Below, in pieces: positions 6,752 to 15,027 of a stretch of DNA of 34,705 bases. The stretch comes from Phycisphaerae bacterium (GTDB lineage: Bacteria > Planctomycetota > Phycisphaerae > Sedimentisphaerales > Anaerohalosphaeraceae). Below the pieces are notes generated by a model, which was not told the origin of the DNA, made no database searches, and worked only from the letters and a program-made list of their open reading frames with translations. Within the stretch, counting starts at the first letter, position 1. Each line of letters begins with the position of its first letter. Made by a program: the position numbers and the translations under genes. The stretch spans positions 1 to 34,705 of the forward strand of contig JAAYVQ010000270.1 in NCBI GenBank assembly GCA_012517095.1. The letters are read 5' to 3'.

Positions 6752-9700
6752 TACTTGATATTCGCGTGGTATTCCTGCAGCGAGTGCAGTACTCCGCGTC
6801 CGCGACGGAACGCCGCGATGCCTTCGGCCGCCGCCCATGCCGCCGCCAGCGTCGTGATATACGGCACCCGGTACTTGATCGCCGACTTACGGATATACGA
6901 ATCATCTTCCTGACTGAGCTTGCCCACCGGCGTATTGACCACCAATTGAATCTGCCCGTTGGTGATCGCATCTGCAATGTTCGGCCGCCCTTCGCTGAGC
7001 TTGAAAATCCGCTCGGCCGCGATTCCATTTTCCACCAAAAACGCCTGCGTGCCTTCGGTCGCCACAATTTTAAAGCCCAACTCCGCGAATCGCTTGGCGG
7101 GCTTGACCAGCGAACCGCGGTCCTTTCGCGACACCGAGATCAGCACCGTCCCCGACAGCGGCAGAAAGCTCTTGGCCCCTTCCTGCGCCTTGTAAAAGGC
7201 CAGCCCGAACGATTCGGCCATCCCCAGCACCTCGCCGGTCGAACGCATCTCCGGCCCCAGGATCGGATCGACCTCCGGGAACATGTTGAACGGGAATACC
7301 GACTCCTTGACGCCGAAGTGCGGAATCCGGCGATTCGACAGCTTTTGCTCGGCGAGCGTGCCGCCCATCATCAGCCGCGTGGCGATCGGCACCATCGCGA
7401 TAGCGCACACCTTCGAGACCAGCGGCACCGTGCGGCTGGCCCGCGGGTTGGCCTCCAGACAATACAGCTTGTCGTCGCAGATGGCGTACTGCATGTTCAT
7501 CACGCCGACGACCTTCAGCGCCTGCGCGATCCTGGTCGTATAGTCGCGGATCGTCGCCAGATGCTTTTCCGGAATCGTGATCGGCGGAATCACGCACGCC
7601 GAATCACCGGAGTGGATTCCCGCCTGCTCGATGTGCTCCATGATCGCCGGGATATACACGGCGGTGCTGTCGGCGATGGCGTCGGTCTCGCACTCAGTCG
7701 CGTCTTCCAGAAACTTGTCGATCAGGATCGGCCGTTCCGGCGTGACATCCACCGCCGCCGCCATGTACCGCCGCAGCATCGATTCGTCATAGACCACCTC
7801 CATACCCCGCCCACCCAGCACATAGGACGGCCGTACCATCAGAGGGTAGCCGATGGCGCTGGCCACCTCGATGGCCTGTTCGACCGTCGTCGCCATGCCG
7901 CTGGCCGGCATCGGAATATTCAGCTTGTCCATCATTTTGCGGAATCGGTCACGGTCTTCGGCCAAGTCGATCGCATCGACGCTGGTCCCGAGGATCTTGA
8001 CTCCCTGCTGCTCCAGCGAGGCCGCGATATTCAGCGGCGTTTGCCCGCCGAACTGCACGATCGCGCCGACCGGCTTTTCCTTCTGGTAGATGCTCAGTAC
8101 ATCCTCCACCGTCAGCGGCTCAAAGTACAGCTTGTCCGAGGTGTCGTAATCCGTCGATACCGTCTCCGGATTACAGTTAATCATGATCGTCTCAAACCCA
8201 AGTGCCCTCAGCGAAAACGCCGCATGGACGCAGCAGTAGTCAAACTCGATTCCCTGCCCGATCCGGTTGGGTCCGCCGCCGAGGATCAGCACCTTCTTGC
8301 GGTCGCTCACCGGCACACGATCCGGCGCATTGTAGGTCGAATAATAATAGCTGGCATTCTCCACACCGCTGATTCGGATGGCGTCCCACGCCTCGACGAC
8401 GCCCAGCTTGGTTCGCTGCTTGCGGATTTCTGTCTCGTCAATCCCCAGAAGCTTGGCCAGATAGCGATCGGCAAATCCGTCCTTTTTGGCTCTGACCAGT
8501 AGATCATCCGGGATCATCCGGCCTTTGTGCTTAAGGATCGTCTGCTCCAGTTCAACCATCTCCTTCATCTGCGAGAGGAAGTATGGCTTAATGTAGGTCT
8601 GCGCATACAGCGCATCGACCAATGCGCCCTTGCGAAGGGCTTCATACAGGAGGAAATACCGCTCGCTGCTGGGCTCGCGCAACCGTTCCAACAACTGATC
8701 CAGCGTCATCTCGTTGAAGTTTTTGGCAAATCCCAGTCCGTGCCGCCCCGACTCCAGCGACCGGATCGCCTTCTGAAAGGCCTCCTTGAAATTTTTGCCG
8801 ATGCTCATCACCTCGCCCACCGCCCGCATCTGCGTGCCCAACTTGTCCTGGGCGTCGCGGAATTTCTCGAACGCCCAGCGCGAGAACTTGACCACCACAT
8901 AATCGCCCGAAGGCGTGTATTTTTCCAGCGTCCCGTCGCGCCAGTACGGAATCTCGTCCAGCGTCAATCCCGCCGCCAGCTTGGCCGACACCTGCGCAAT
9001 CGGAAATCCCGTCGCCTTGCTGGCCAGGGCCGAACTGCGGCTGGTGCGCGGGTTGATCTCGATGACGACCACGCGGCCCGTCCGCGGATTGTGGGCAAAC
9101 TGGATATTGGTCCCCCCGATTACCTCGATCGCATCGACGATGTCGTATGAATGTTTCTGCAGCCGCTGTTGAAGCTTGCTATCAATCGTCAGCATCGGCG
9201 CCGTACAGAACGAATCCCCCGTGTGCACACCCATGGCGTCCACATTCTCGATAAAGCAAACCGTGATCTTCTGCCCCTTGGCGTCGCGGACGACCTCCAG
9301 CTCCAGCTCTTCCCACCCCAGCACCGACTCCTCGACCAGGATCTGCCCGACGATGCTGGCCGCAATGCCCCGGCTGGCCACCACGCGGAGTTCCTCGACA
9401 TTATAGACCAGCCCGCCGCCGGTCCCGCCCATCGTATAGGCCGGCCGGATAACGACCGGATATCCCAGCTTGGCCGCAATCTTCTCGGCCTCCTCGACCG
9501 AATACACCACCTCGCTTTGCGGCATGTCGATACCCAGCGAAGTCATCGTCTTCTTGAACGCCAGCCGGTCCTCGCCCCGCTCGATCGCGTCGAGCTTGAC
9601 GCCGATAACCTTGACGCCGTATTGATCCAACACGCCCGCCTTGCCCAGCTCGCTGGTCAGATTGAGTCCCGTCTGCCCGCCGAGGTTCGGCAGCACGCCA

Positions 9701-9951
9701 TCCGGCCGTTCCTTGCGAATAATCTCCGTCAGTGCCCCGACCGTCAGCGGCTCGATATAGGTCACCGTCGCCATCCCCGGATCAGTCATGATCGTCGCAG
9801 GGTTGGAGTTGACCAGCACCGTCTCATACCCCAGCGACCGTAGCGCTTTACACGCCTGCGTCCCGGAGTAGTCGAACTCGCAGGCCTGCCCGATCACGAT
9901 CGGACCGGAACCGATAATCAAAACCTTGTGGATATCATTGCGTCGCGGCAT
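6751..9951 (-). CDS. carB: Carbamoyl-phosphate synthase large subunit
   Basis: CarB makes carbamoyl phosphate from bicarbonate, ATP and ammonia channelled from CarA, feeding pyrimidine and arginine synthesis in the cytoplasm. At 1066 residues it has the standard bacterial length. Both synthetase halves are present. The N-terminal half opens with KVLIIGSGPIVIGQACEFDYSG and contains IRPAYTMGGTGGG and EINPRTSRSSALASKATG. The C-terminal half opens with KVLILGGGPNRIGQGIEFDYCC and contains VRPSYVLGGRGMEVVY and EANPRASRTVPLVSK. The final 130 residues form the MGS-like regulatory domain (LVVNTPVG). The start ATG is preceded by GGGAG. No carA or other pyr/arg gene is next to it, so the small subunit is encoded elsewhere. 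It is divergent from the epimerase gene and has a long 5' leader. Confidence 0.98.
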   Translation of the reverse strand: MPRRNDIHKVLIIGSGPIVIGQACEFDYSGTQACKALRSLGYETVLVNSNPATIMTDPGMATVTYIEPLTVGALTEIIRKERPDGVLPNLGGQTGLNLTSELGKAGVLDQYGVKVIGVKLDAIERGEDRLAFKKTMTSLGIDMPQSEVVYSVEEAEKIAAKLGYPVVIRPAYTMGGTGGGLVYNVEELRVVASRGIAASIVGQILVEESVLGWEELELEVVRDAKGQKITVCFIENVDAMGVHTGDSFCTAPMLTIDSKLQQRLQKHSYDIVDAIEVIGGTNIQFAHNPRTGRVVVIEINPRTSRSSALASKATGFPIAQVSAKLAAGLTLDEIPYWRDGTLEKYTPSGDYVVVKFSRWAFEKFRDAQDKLGTQMRAVGEVMSIGKNFKEAFQKAIRSLESGRHGLGFAKNFNEMTLDQLLERLREPSSERYFLLYEALRKGALVDALYAQTYIKPYFLSQMKEMVELEQTILKHKGRMIPDDLLVRAKKDGFADRYLAKLLGIDETEIRKQRTKLGVVEAWDAIRISGVENASYYYSTYNAPDRVPVSDRKKVLILGGGPNRIGQGIEFDYCCVHAAFSLRALGFETIMINCNPETVSTDYDTSDKLYFEPLTVEDVLSIYQKEKPVGAIVQFGGQTPLNIAASLEQQGVKILGTSVDAIDLAEDRDRFRKMMDKLNIPMPASGMATTVEQAIEVASAIGYPLMVRPSYVLGGRGMEVVYDESMLRRYMAAAVDVTPERPILIDKFLEDATECETDAIADSTAVYIPAIMEHIEQAGIHSGDSACVIPPITIPEKHLATIRDYTTRIAQALKVVGVMNMQYAICDDKLYCLEANPRASRTVPLVSKVCAIAMVPIATRLMMGGTLAEQKLSNRRIPHFGVKESVFPFNMFPEVDPILGPEMRSTGEVLGMAESFGLAFYKAQEGAKSFLPLSGTVLISVSRKDRGSLVKPAKRFAELGFKIVATEGTQAFLVENGIAAERIFKLSEGRPNIADAITNGQIQLVVNTPVGKLSQEDDSYIRKSAIKYRVPYITTLAAAWAAAEGIAAFRRGRGVLHSLQEYHANIK

Positions 9952-10160
9952 AGGGCTCCCTTTCGAAGCTCAAGTGGTATCGGAAATCGGAGGATTCAAT
10001 CGGAAAGCCCCCACCTGTTCGGCCGGAAAGACCCTCTCCCATCGGCAGATTGTCCTCCTCCTGCCGGACGGGGGCCCAAAATGGCATGGATGCTTCCCTG
10101 ATTTTCAAACGGTCTTTTCCCTGGTCTCAAGCCGGCACGGAATCCCGGCCGCACCGGTAA
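9952..10160 (-). other. Predicted long 5' leader of carB
   Basis: About 208 nt separate the predicted carB transcription start from the ATG. The region (part of a 373-bp divergent gap) has no supported gene. On the minus strand it contains GCCGG/CCGGC and CGGCAG/CTGCCG stems and purine-rich runs, but I see no complete terminator with a T-run and match it to no known riboswitch by eye. A role in pyrimidine- or arginine-responsive control is possible but unproven. Confidence 0.35.
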
Positions 10161-10166
10161 CGCGAC

Positions 10167-10195
10167 AGAATACGCCAATCCTTCTTACCTGTCAA
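10167..10195 (-). promoter_or_regulatory. Sigma70-type promoter for carB
   Basis: On the minus strand a perfect TTGACA (10195-10190) and TATTCT (10172-10167) are separated by 17 bp. The predicted start is near 10160, well upstream of carB. It is the only near-consensus promoter I found in this divergent gap on that strand. Confidence 0.6.
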
Positions 10196-10262
10196 GTCCG
10201 CAGCACCAGATTCGCCCCAACCTTCATAAACCCCGCTAATACTACTAATAATCGAATCCAAT

Positions 10263-10283
10263 ATTCATGATTCACGATTCAAT
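10263..10283 (+). repeat. Heptanucleotide tandem repeat (ATTCATG, ATTCACG, ATTCAAT)
   Basis: Three 7-bp units lie head to tail in the carB/epimerase intergenic gap, ending 4 bp before the possible -35 box of the epimerase promoter. The unit differs from the ATTTTCG arrays but has the same 7-bp period and ATT start. Confidence 0.5.
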
Positions 10284-10287
10284 TCCC

Positions 10288-10316
10288 TTGCCTGGGCTTC
10301 CTCTCTCGATTACCAT
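10288..10316 (+). promoter_or_regulatory. Possible promoter for the epimerase gene
   Basis: TTGCCT (10288-10293) and TACCAT (10311-10316) are separated by 17 bp. The predicted start would be at or within a few bases of ATG 10325, implying a leaderless or nearly leaderless message. That agrees with the lack of any Shine-Dalgarno sequence there. The match is moderate. Confidence 0.35.
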
Positions 10317-10324
10317 ATATTCCT

Positions 10325-11467
10325 ATGAAAATACGAAAATCAGCTCAAAAGTCCTTTATTAAAACCGTAAGGGTTTGCATCCTTGAAACGCCGTTGATCC
10401 ATCCCTTTCGCATTTCCACCGGCCAACACGACTCCCTTCATAATGTGTTGCTGATCCTCCGCCTAAACGATGGTACCTGCGGTTTCGGAGAAGCTGCAAT
10501 CGCCACGCACATCACCGGCGAGACCGTTGAATCGACTATCGCCTTGCTTCGCCGTGTCGCTCCCCATCTCAAGGGCCGTTTCATCGGCGATTATCATCGC
10601 ATCCTCACCGAACTGGGTTCTGATCTTGACGCGATTCCCTCGGCCCGCACAGCCGTTGAAATGGCGTTACTGGATGCGCTGACACAAACCTTGAATATTC
10701 CTCTATGGCGATTCTTCGGGACCCGTGCCGAACGATTATCCACTGACATCACGCTGGTCATCGCCGACGCCGAACAAACCCATGACTCCGTCCGGGGTTT
10801 TGTCCGCGCCGGTTTCCGCCGCTTCAAGATCAAAGTGGGCCTCGATCCCGCATCCGACCTCGACCGTGTCCGCATCGTCCACGCCGCCGCTCCTCGCGCC
10901 GGCATTATCCTCGACGCAAACCAGGGTTTCTCCGCGCCGGCCGCACTGAAGTTTCTTCAGCGCCTGGCTCGCTTCGGTATCCGCCCCATCCTCGTCGAGC
11001 AGCCGGTGCACCGCAACGACTGGGACGCAATGCGGTGGATCACCCGCCGTTCACCGTCGCCGGTCTGCGCCGATGAATCCCTGCAATCGGTGGCCGATGT
11101 CGTCCGTATCATCCAGCTCGGCGCCGCCCACGCCATTAACATCAAGCTGGCCAAGTTCGGTTTCCTCCAGTCCATCCAGATGGCCGCCCTCGCCCGTGCC
11201 TCCGACCTGTCGCTGATGATCGGCAGCATGATGGAGACCAACCTGTCGGCCACGGCCGCCGCACACTTCGCCGCAGGTATCGGCGGATTTGACTTCGTGG
11301 ACCTCGATACGCCCTTCTTCATTCCCGACCATGCCGACCAAAATCCGTATCTTTCTCCCAACGGCATCTATGACCTCGTCAAATGTGCCTCCGGTATCGG
11401 TATTCAGAAGGTCTCATCCGGCCTTCGTCTTCGGTATTTCGGCATACCGAGAAATATTCCCTCTTGA
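10325..11467 (+). CDS. Enolase-superfamily dipeptide epimerase (L-Ala-D/L-Glu epimerase type)
   Basis: A 380-residue member of the muconate-lactonising subgroup of the enolase superfamily. Catalytic landmarks are FKIKVG (Lys168/Lys170), LDANQG (Asp197), LVEQPV (Glu225) and CADES (Asp250) for the metal, and NIKLAKFG (Lys274) on the opposite face. A DLD motif about 326-328 (FVDLDTPFF) is typical of dipeptide epimerases, where it binds the substrate alpha-ammonium group. The likely reaction is epimerisation of L-Ala-D-Glu or another dipeptide, as in murein peptide recycling; o-succinylbenzoate synthase is a less likely alternative. The C-terminus after the DLD motif is about 50 residues. The ATG has no visible ribosome-binding site. 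It is divergent from carB and has no obvious metabolic partner nearby. Confidence 0.85.
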   Translation: MKIRKSAQKSFIKTVRVCILETPLIHPFRISTGQHDSLHNVLLILRLNDGTCGFGEAAIATHITGETVESTIALLRRVAPHLKGRFIGDYHRILTELGSDLDAIPSARTAVEMALLDALTQTLNIPLWRFFGTRAERLSTDITLVIADAEQTHDSVRGFVRAGFRRFKIKVGLDPASDLDRVRIVHAAAPRAGIILDANQGFSAPAALKFLQRLARFGIRPILVEQPVHRNDWDAMRWITRRSPSPVCADESLQSVADVVRIIQLGAAHAINIKLAKFGFLQSIQMAALARASDLSLMIGSMMETNLSATAAAHFAAGIGGFDFVDLDTPFFIPDHADQNPYLSPNGIYDLVKCASGIGIQKVSSGLRLRYFGIPRNIPS

Positions 11468-11558
11468 CCAGACAGCTCGGATACGGTATTTTGTTTCGAT
11501 TCTTGGCGGTATAAAAGTGAATAGATGGTATAGACGAAGCATAGTAATTCTGCCGGAT

Positions 11559-11587
11559 TTCATTCAGAAACCTGTGAATGCTATAAT
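11559..11587 (+). promoter_or_regulatory. Extended -10 promoter upstream of tRNA-Arg and pta
   Basis: A perfect TATAAT (11582-11587) is preceded by TGc, making an extended -10 element. A weak -35 (TTCATT, 11559-11564) sits 17 bp upstream. The predicted start near 11594 would give an 85-nt 5' part before tRNA-Arg. It lies in a 211-bp gap with no other recognisable content. Confidence 0.5.
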
Positions 11588-11678
11588 CGGCCGGAGCCAG
11601 GGTTGATTAACCATGGGCAAGGCCTTCGTTAAACCGGCTCGAATTCTATCGCCGTTATTTGTTTCAATTTCAGGAAAT

Positions 11679-11752
<74 letters not shown>

Positions 11753-11797
11753 GTCGTTGTCATCGATTCATCGGGAACCCCTATCAGGAATCCAGGC

Positions 11798-12790
11798 ATG
11801 GCAGATTTTTTGACCACAATATTGGCAAAAGCGGCATCGAACCTCAAGACGATCGTATTGCCGGAAGGCCACGATCCCCGAACCTTGCAGGCGGCCCAGG
11901 TGATCGTCGAAAAGAAAATCGCCAAACTGATCATTCTCGGCGATCCGGATGAGATGGCGCCTAAGCTCGGGCCGGAGCTCAAAAGCGGACGGATCGAACT
12001 GATGAAGCCGACTCATCACCCCCTGAAAAAAGAACTGGCCGAAAAGCTTTACGAGATCCGCAAGCACAAGGGCATGACGACGATGCAGGCCGAGGTGGTC
12101 ATCGCCGACGAAATGTATTTTGGAACGATGCTGGTCAAGACCGGCCGGGCCGATGGGCTGGTGTCCGGGGCGACGCATTCGACGGCCGACACGGTTCGGC
12201 CTGCGCTGCAGATCATCAAACCTGCCGAGGGGAACAAGACTGTATCGAGTATGTTCTTCATGTGTTTTCCGGAGGTGACATACCTGTTCGCCGACTGCGG
12301 ATTGGTACAGGATCCCAACGAATCCGAGCTAGCGGATATCGCGGTTTCGACGGCCAAGACCGCCTTTCAGTTCGGTTTTGAGCCGCGAATTGCGATGCTG
12401 TCGTATTCGACCAAAGGTTCGGCCAAGGGCGACGGGGCCGCCAAGGTCGTGATGGCGACCGAGCGAGCCAAGGCGACTTTGGATGCGATATACGGGGGTA
12501 AGGTCGTTATTGACGGAGAGCTTCAATTCGACGCCGCTTTTGTCCCGGATATTGCCGCCAAGAAATGCCCGAACAGCCCCCTGAAAGGTCAAGCCAATAC
12601 ATTTATCTTTCCCGATCTGGGCGCTGGAAATATCTGCTATAAGGCGACTCAACGGTTGGCCAAGGCGGAGGCCTATGGTCCGGTTTTGCAGGGACTGGCC
12701 AAACCGGTGAATGACTTGTCGCGGGGATGCAACAGCGACGATATCGTCGCGACGGTGGCCGTAACGGCCATACAGGCGATGGATGTATAA
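11798..12790 (+). CDS. pta: Phosphate acetyltransferase
   Basis: Pta interconverts acetyl-CoA plus phosphate and acetyl phosphate plus CoA in the cytoplasm, normally paired with acetate kinase for acetate formation or use. The ORF track starts at 11726, inside tRNA-Arg. The real start is ATG 11798 (MADFLTTILAKAA), giving 330 residues, the length of the short single-domain Pta. Family blocks are IVLPEGHDPR, SGATHSTADTVRPALQ, SYSTKGSAKGD, DAAFVPDIAAKKCP, ANTFIFPDLGAGNICYK and PVNDLSRGC. No ackA is adjacent. Two small DNA-repair-like genes follow 21 bp downstream and probably share the transcript. Confidence 0.96.
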   Translation: MADFLTTILAKAASNLKTIVLPEGHDPRTLQAAQVIVEKKIAKLIILGDPDEMAPKLGPELKSGRIELMKPTHHPLKKELAEKLYEIRKHKGMTTMQAEVVIADEMYFGTMLVKTGRADGLVSGATHSTADTVRPALQIIKPAEGNKTVSSMFFMCFPEVTYLFADCGLVQDPNESELADIAVSTAKTAFQFGFEPRIAMLSYSTKGSAKGDGAAKVVMATERAKATLDAIYGGKVVIDGELQFDAAFVPDIAAKKCPNSPLKGQANTFIFPDLGAGNICYKATQRLAKAEAYGPVLQGLAKPVNDLSRGCNSDDIVATVAVTAIQAMDV

Positions 12791-12811
12791 CGATCCTTCG
12801 AAAGGGATTGT

Positions 12812-13285
12812 ATGGGAGGGGTTAAAAAAAGCTGGCGGGATAACAAGGACCTGCCGAAAGTCGAAACAATCACCCCCAAGATGAGCCAGCGATGGGGGAC
12901 GGGAACAGTGGTGATCCCGGCGCCGAAGGAGGTGGACTCCGTGATGAAACGGGTCCCCAGAGGCAAGGTGATTACCATCAACGAGATTCGACAGGTTCTG
13001 GCCAGGAAATATCACGCCACAATCGGATGTCCCCTGACCACGGGGATCTTCGCCTGGATCGCCGCTCACGTCGCCGACGAAGAGGAAAAGGCCGGAAAAA
13101 CGAAGATCACTCCCTTGTGGAGGACCCTGAAGGCCGGAGGAATGCTCAACGAGAAGTACCCGGGTGGAGCTTCGGAGCAGAAACGGCGACTCCAAGCCGA
13201 AGGACATCGGGTTGTACATAAAGGACGGAGCCGGAACTGGATTGTCGAAAATTTTGAGGACCGTCTGTGTCGCCCCGAAGATTAG
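12812..13285 (+). CDS. MGMT-fold, alkyltransferase-like (ATL-type) protein
   Basis: A 157-residue protein whose core (about 35-135) resembles the DNA-binding domain of O6-alkylguanine transferases. VPRGKVITINEIRQVLARK gives the winged-helix start, IGCPLTTGIFAWIA the region of the recognition helix, and TPLWRTLKAGG the position where MGMT has its PCHR active site. The acceptor Cys is absent there and Trp103 lies in its place, as in ATL proteins. These bind alkylated or bulky guanine lesions and hand them to repair rather than removing the alkyl group. Start ATG 12812 follows AAGGGAT. It overlaps the next gene by 19 bp, suggesting translational coupling with a LigD phosphoesterase-like protein. 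The assignment is by motif only. Confidence 0.7.
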   Translation: MGGVKKSWRDNKDLPKVETITPKMSQRWGTGTVVIPAPKEVDSVMKRVPRGKVITINEIRQVLARKYHATIGCPLTTGIFAWIAAHVADEEEKAGKTKITPLWRTLKAGGMLNEKYPGGASEQKRRLQAEGHRVVHKGRSRNWIVENFEDRLCRPED

Positions 13286-13647
13286 TCGGCATTCCGCGTT
13301 TCGTCATCCACCAGCACCAAACCCCGGATGGTGTCCATTGGGATTTCATGATGCAGGAAGGACATCGACTTCTCACCTGGCGGTTGCCGGTCCGACCGGA
13401 ACACATTGACAACCAAGCGATCGAGACGGAGATGATCTTCGACCATCCTCTGCGGTTTTTGACTTATGAAGGCCCGGTCCAGAATCAAACCGGAAATGTT
13501 CAGATCGTGGATCGGGGGACTTACACCCTTCTGAAACGCGATGGGAGTCACTTCCTGATGGAATTGGCCGGGGATATCCTCAGGGGACGGTTTCACATCA
13601 TTCATCACTCACTGAACGATTGGATATTTCAGCGTGTCGTCGAGTAA
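13267..13647 (+). CDS. Stand-alone LigD 3'-phosphoesterase-like domain protein
   Basis: A 126-residue protein with a GTG start inside the previous gene. RFVIHQH, HWDFMMQEG, LLTWRLPVRP, DHPLRFLTYEG and GNVQIVDRGTYTLL match, in order, the blocks of the phosphoesterase domain (PF13298) found at the N-terminus of bacterial LigD. LigD heals 3' ends in double-strand break repair. The metal and catalytic histidines (His17, His24, His60) and Asp26 are retained. The positions of the conserved Arg after HxD and the Tyr after DHPL are Met28 and Phe64. It has no ligase or polymerase part. Overlap with the ATL-like gene points to a joint role in DNA damage handling; activity is uncertain. Confidence 0.8.
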   Translation: MSPRRLVGIPRFVIHQHQTPDGVHWDFMMQEGHRLLTWRLPVRPEHIDNQAIETEMIFDHPLRFLTYEGPVQNQTGNVQIVDRGTYTLLKRDGSHFLMELAGDILRGRFHIIHHSLNDWIFQRVVE

Positions 13648-13665
13648 TGCGGGGATGAGGTTCAA

Positions 13666-15021
13666 TCACCGGCCGCAGAACTTCATAACTTGATCCAGAT
13701 ACTTCTGTGCCGACTCCGGTGAAGAGGCCTCCACGATTGCCCGCATAACCGGCTCGGTGTTGCTGGTACGGAGGTGGATCCAGCCGTCGGGCAAATCGAA
13801 ACGAAGGCCGTCGCGGGAATCGATGCGGGCGGAAGAAAAAAAGGTTCGTGCCTTTTCAAGAACGGTCCGGGCCAGTTGTTGGTCGGCGGAGAATTTGGTC
13901 TTGAGCATGGTATATCGCGGAATCCTCGCAACCAGTTCGGATAATGAAAGATTCGTCTCCGCCATGAGTTGCAGAACGATCGCCATCGAGACTAAGCTAT
14001 CCCGAACCGGACCGATGCGAAGGTCGATCACGCCGCCGTTGCCTTCACCGCCGATGACACAGTGGTTGGCGATCATGGCCTGGGCCACATGCGCTTCGCC
14101 GACCGGCGTGCGGAGAACGGAACATCCCGCAGCAGAGGCAATGTCGTCGATCATCCGCGAAGTCGAGAGGTTCGTCGCAGCGGAACCCTTTTTGTGCCCG
14201 AACACCCACTGAGCACAGAGGGCCAGTGTATATTCTTCGCCGATGTAACGGCCCTGTTCATCGACGATGGCCAGTCGGTCGGCATCCGGATCCTGGGCGA
14301 AACCGAGATCGGCTCCGGATTGACGTACTGTCCCGCAAAGCCCCTGCAGATTCTCCGCAATCGGTTCGGGCGTGTGAACAAACAGGCCAGTCGGTTCCAG
14401 ATTCATTGGGATCACTTCACAACCAAGCCGCTCCAACAGAGATCGGCCGGGTCGGCCACCGGCACCGTTGACGCTGTCCAGTACGACTTTGCGGCGTCGG
14501 GAAGCAATACGATCCGGTTCGACGATCGATACGACTTTATCGATGTGAACCTGATCGGGTTGATCATAGACGCTCGTCCGACCACAACGGACCGAATCGA
14601 CATACTGAATCGATCTGGCAAAGTAAATCGAACGAATCTGCTCGGCCAGAGGAGCCGGCGGGGCAATCCCATTGTCCAGGAGCAATTTGATCCCGTTGTA
14701 TTCGATTGGATTGTGCGAGGCGGTGATGACAATACCGCCTGCGGCGCCGAGATGGCGTACGAGAATGCCGACGGTGGGCGTCGTTACAATGCCCAGATCA
14801 ACGACGCCCAGGCCAACCGCCGTGACACCGGCCGAGATCGCGGCAGCCAGCATCGGACCCGAGGGACGGCTATCGCGACCGAGAACCACCGAGCCCGACT
14901 TGCCTGTGCTTTTGAGAAAAGTACCGAAGGCGGCGCCGTATGCCGCCGCAAGGTCCGGGGTTAAATTTTCGCCGATGATCCCTCGCATTCCGCTGATGCT
15001 GATGATAAGTTCCCGCGCCAT
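13666..15021 (-). CDS. Phosphoglucosamine mutase / phosphomannomutase family enzyme
   Basis: An alpha-D-phosphohexomutase of 451 residues, the normal length. Landmarks are SGMRGIIGENLTP at the N-terminus, the phosphoserine loop TASHNP (Ser102), the metal loop DPDADR (about 244-249), the sugar-binding GEGNGGV and the phosphate-binding RTSNTEPVMR near the C-terminus. The GEGNGG form and GlmM-like opening favour phosphoglucosamine mutase (GlcN-6-P to GlcN-1-P for UDP-GlcNAc), but archaeal-type GlmM/PMM enzymes look alike, so I leave the symbol blank. It starts 6 bp after the topoisomerase VI B stop and is the last gene of a minus-strand run. It converges with the phosphoesterase gene across 18 bp, with no obvious terminator. 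Confidence 0.9.
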   Translation of the reverse strand: MARELIISISGMRGIIGENLTPDLAAAYGAAFGTFLKSTGKSGSVVLGRDSRPSGPMLAAAISAGVTAVGLGVVDLGIVTTPTVGILVRHLGAAGGIVITASHNPIEYNGIKLLLDNGIAPPAPLAEQIRSIYFARSIQYVDSVRCGRTSVYDQPDQVHIDKVVSIVEPDRIASRRRKVVLDSVNGAGGRPGRSLLERLGCEVIPMNLEPTGLFVHTPEPIAENLQGLCGTVRQSGADLGFAQDPDADRLAIVDEQGRYIGEEYTLALCAQWVFGHKKGSAATNLSTSRMIDDIASAAGCSVLRTPVGEAHVAQAMIANHCVIGGEGNGGVIDLRIGPVRDSLVSMAIVLQLMAETNLSLSELVARIPRYTMLKTKFSADQQLARTVLEKARTFFSSARIDSRDGLRFDLPDGWIHLRTSNTEPVMRAIVEASSPESAQKYLDQVMKFCGR

Positions 15022-15027
15022 ATGTCC

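Noticed and set aside
6766-8502. 578-residue ORF on the plus strand
   Set aside because: Antisense to carB, which has all its motifs. Composition (very rich in Arg, His and Asp) is that of a shadow frame of a GC-rich gene.
9996-10178. 60-residue minus ORF in the carB leader as a possible leader peptide
   Set aside because: Its start codon lies upstream of the predicted transcription start, it has no visible ribosome-binding site and no run of regulatory codons.
14062-14964. 300-residue plus ORF
   Set aside because: Antisense to the phosphohexomutase gene, whose catalytic loops are all intact.
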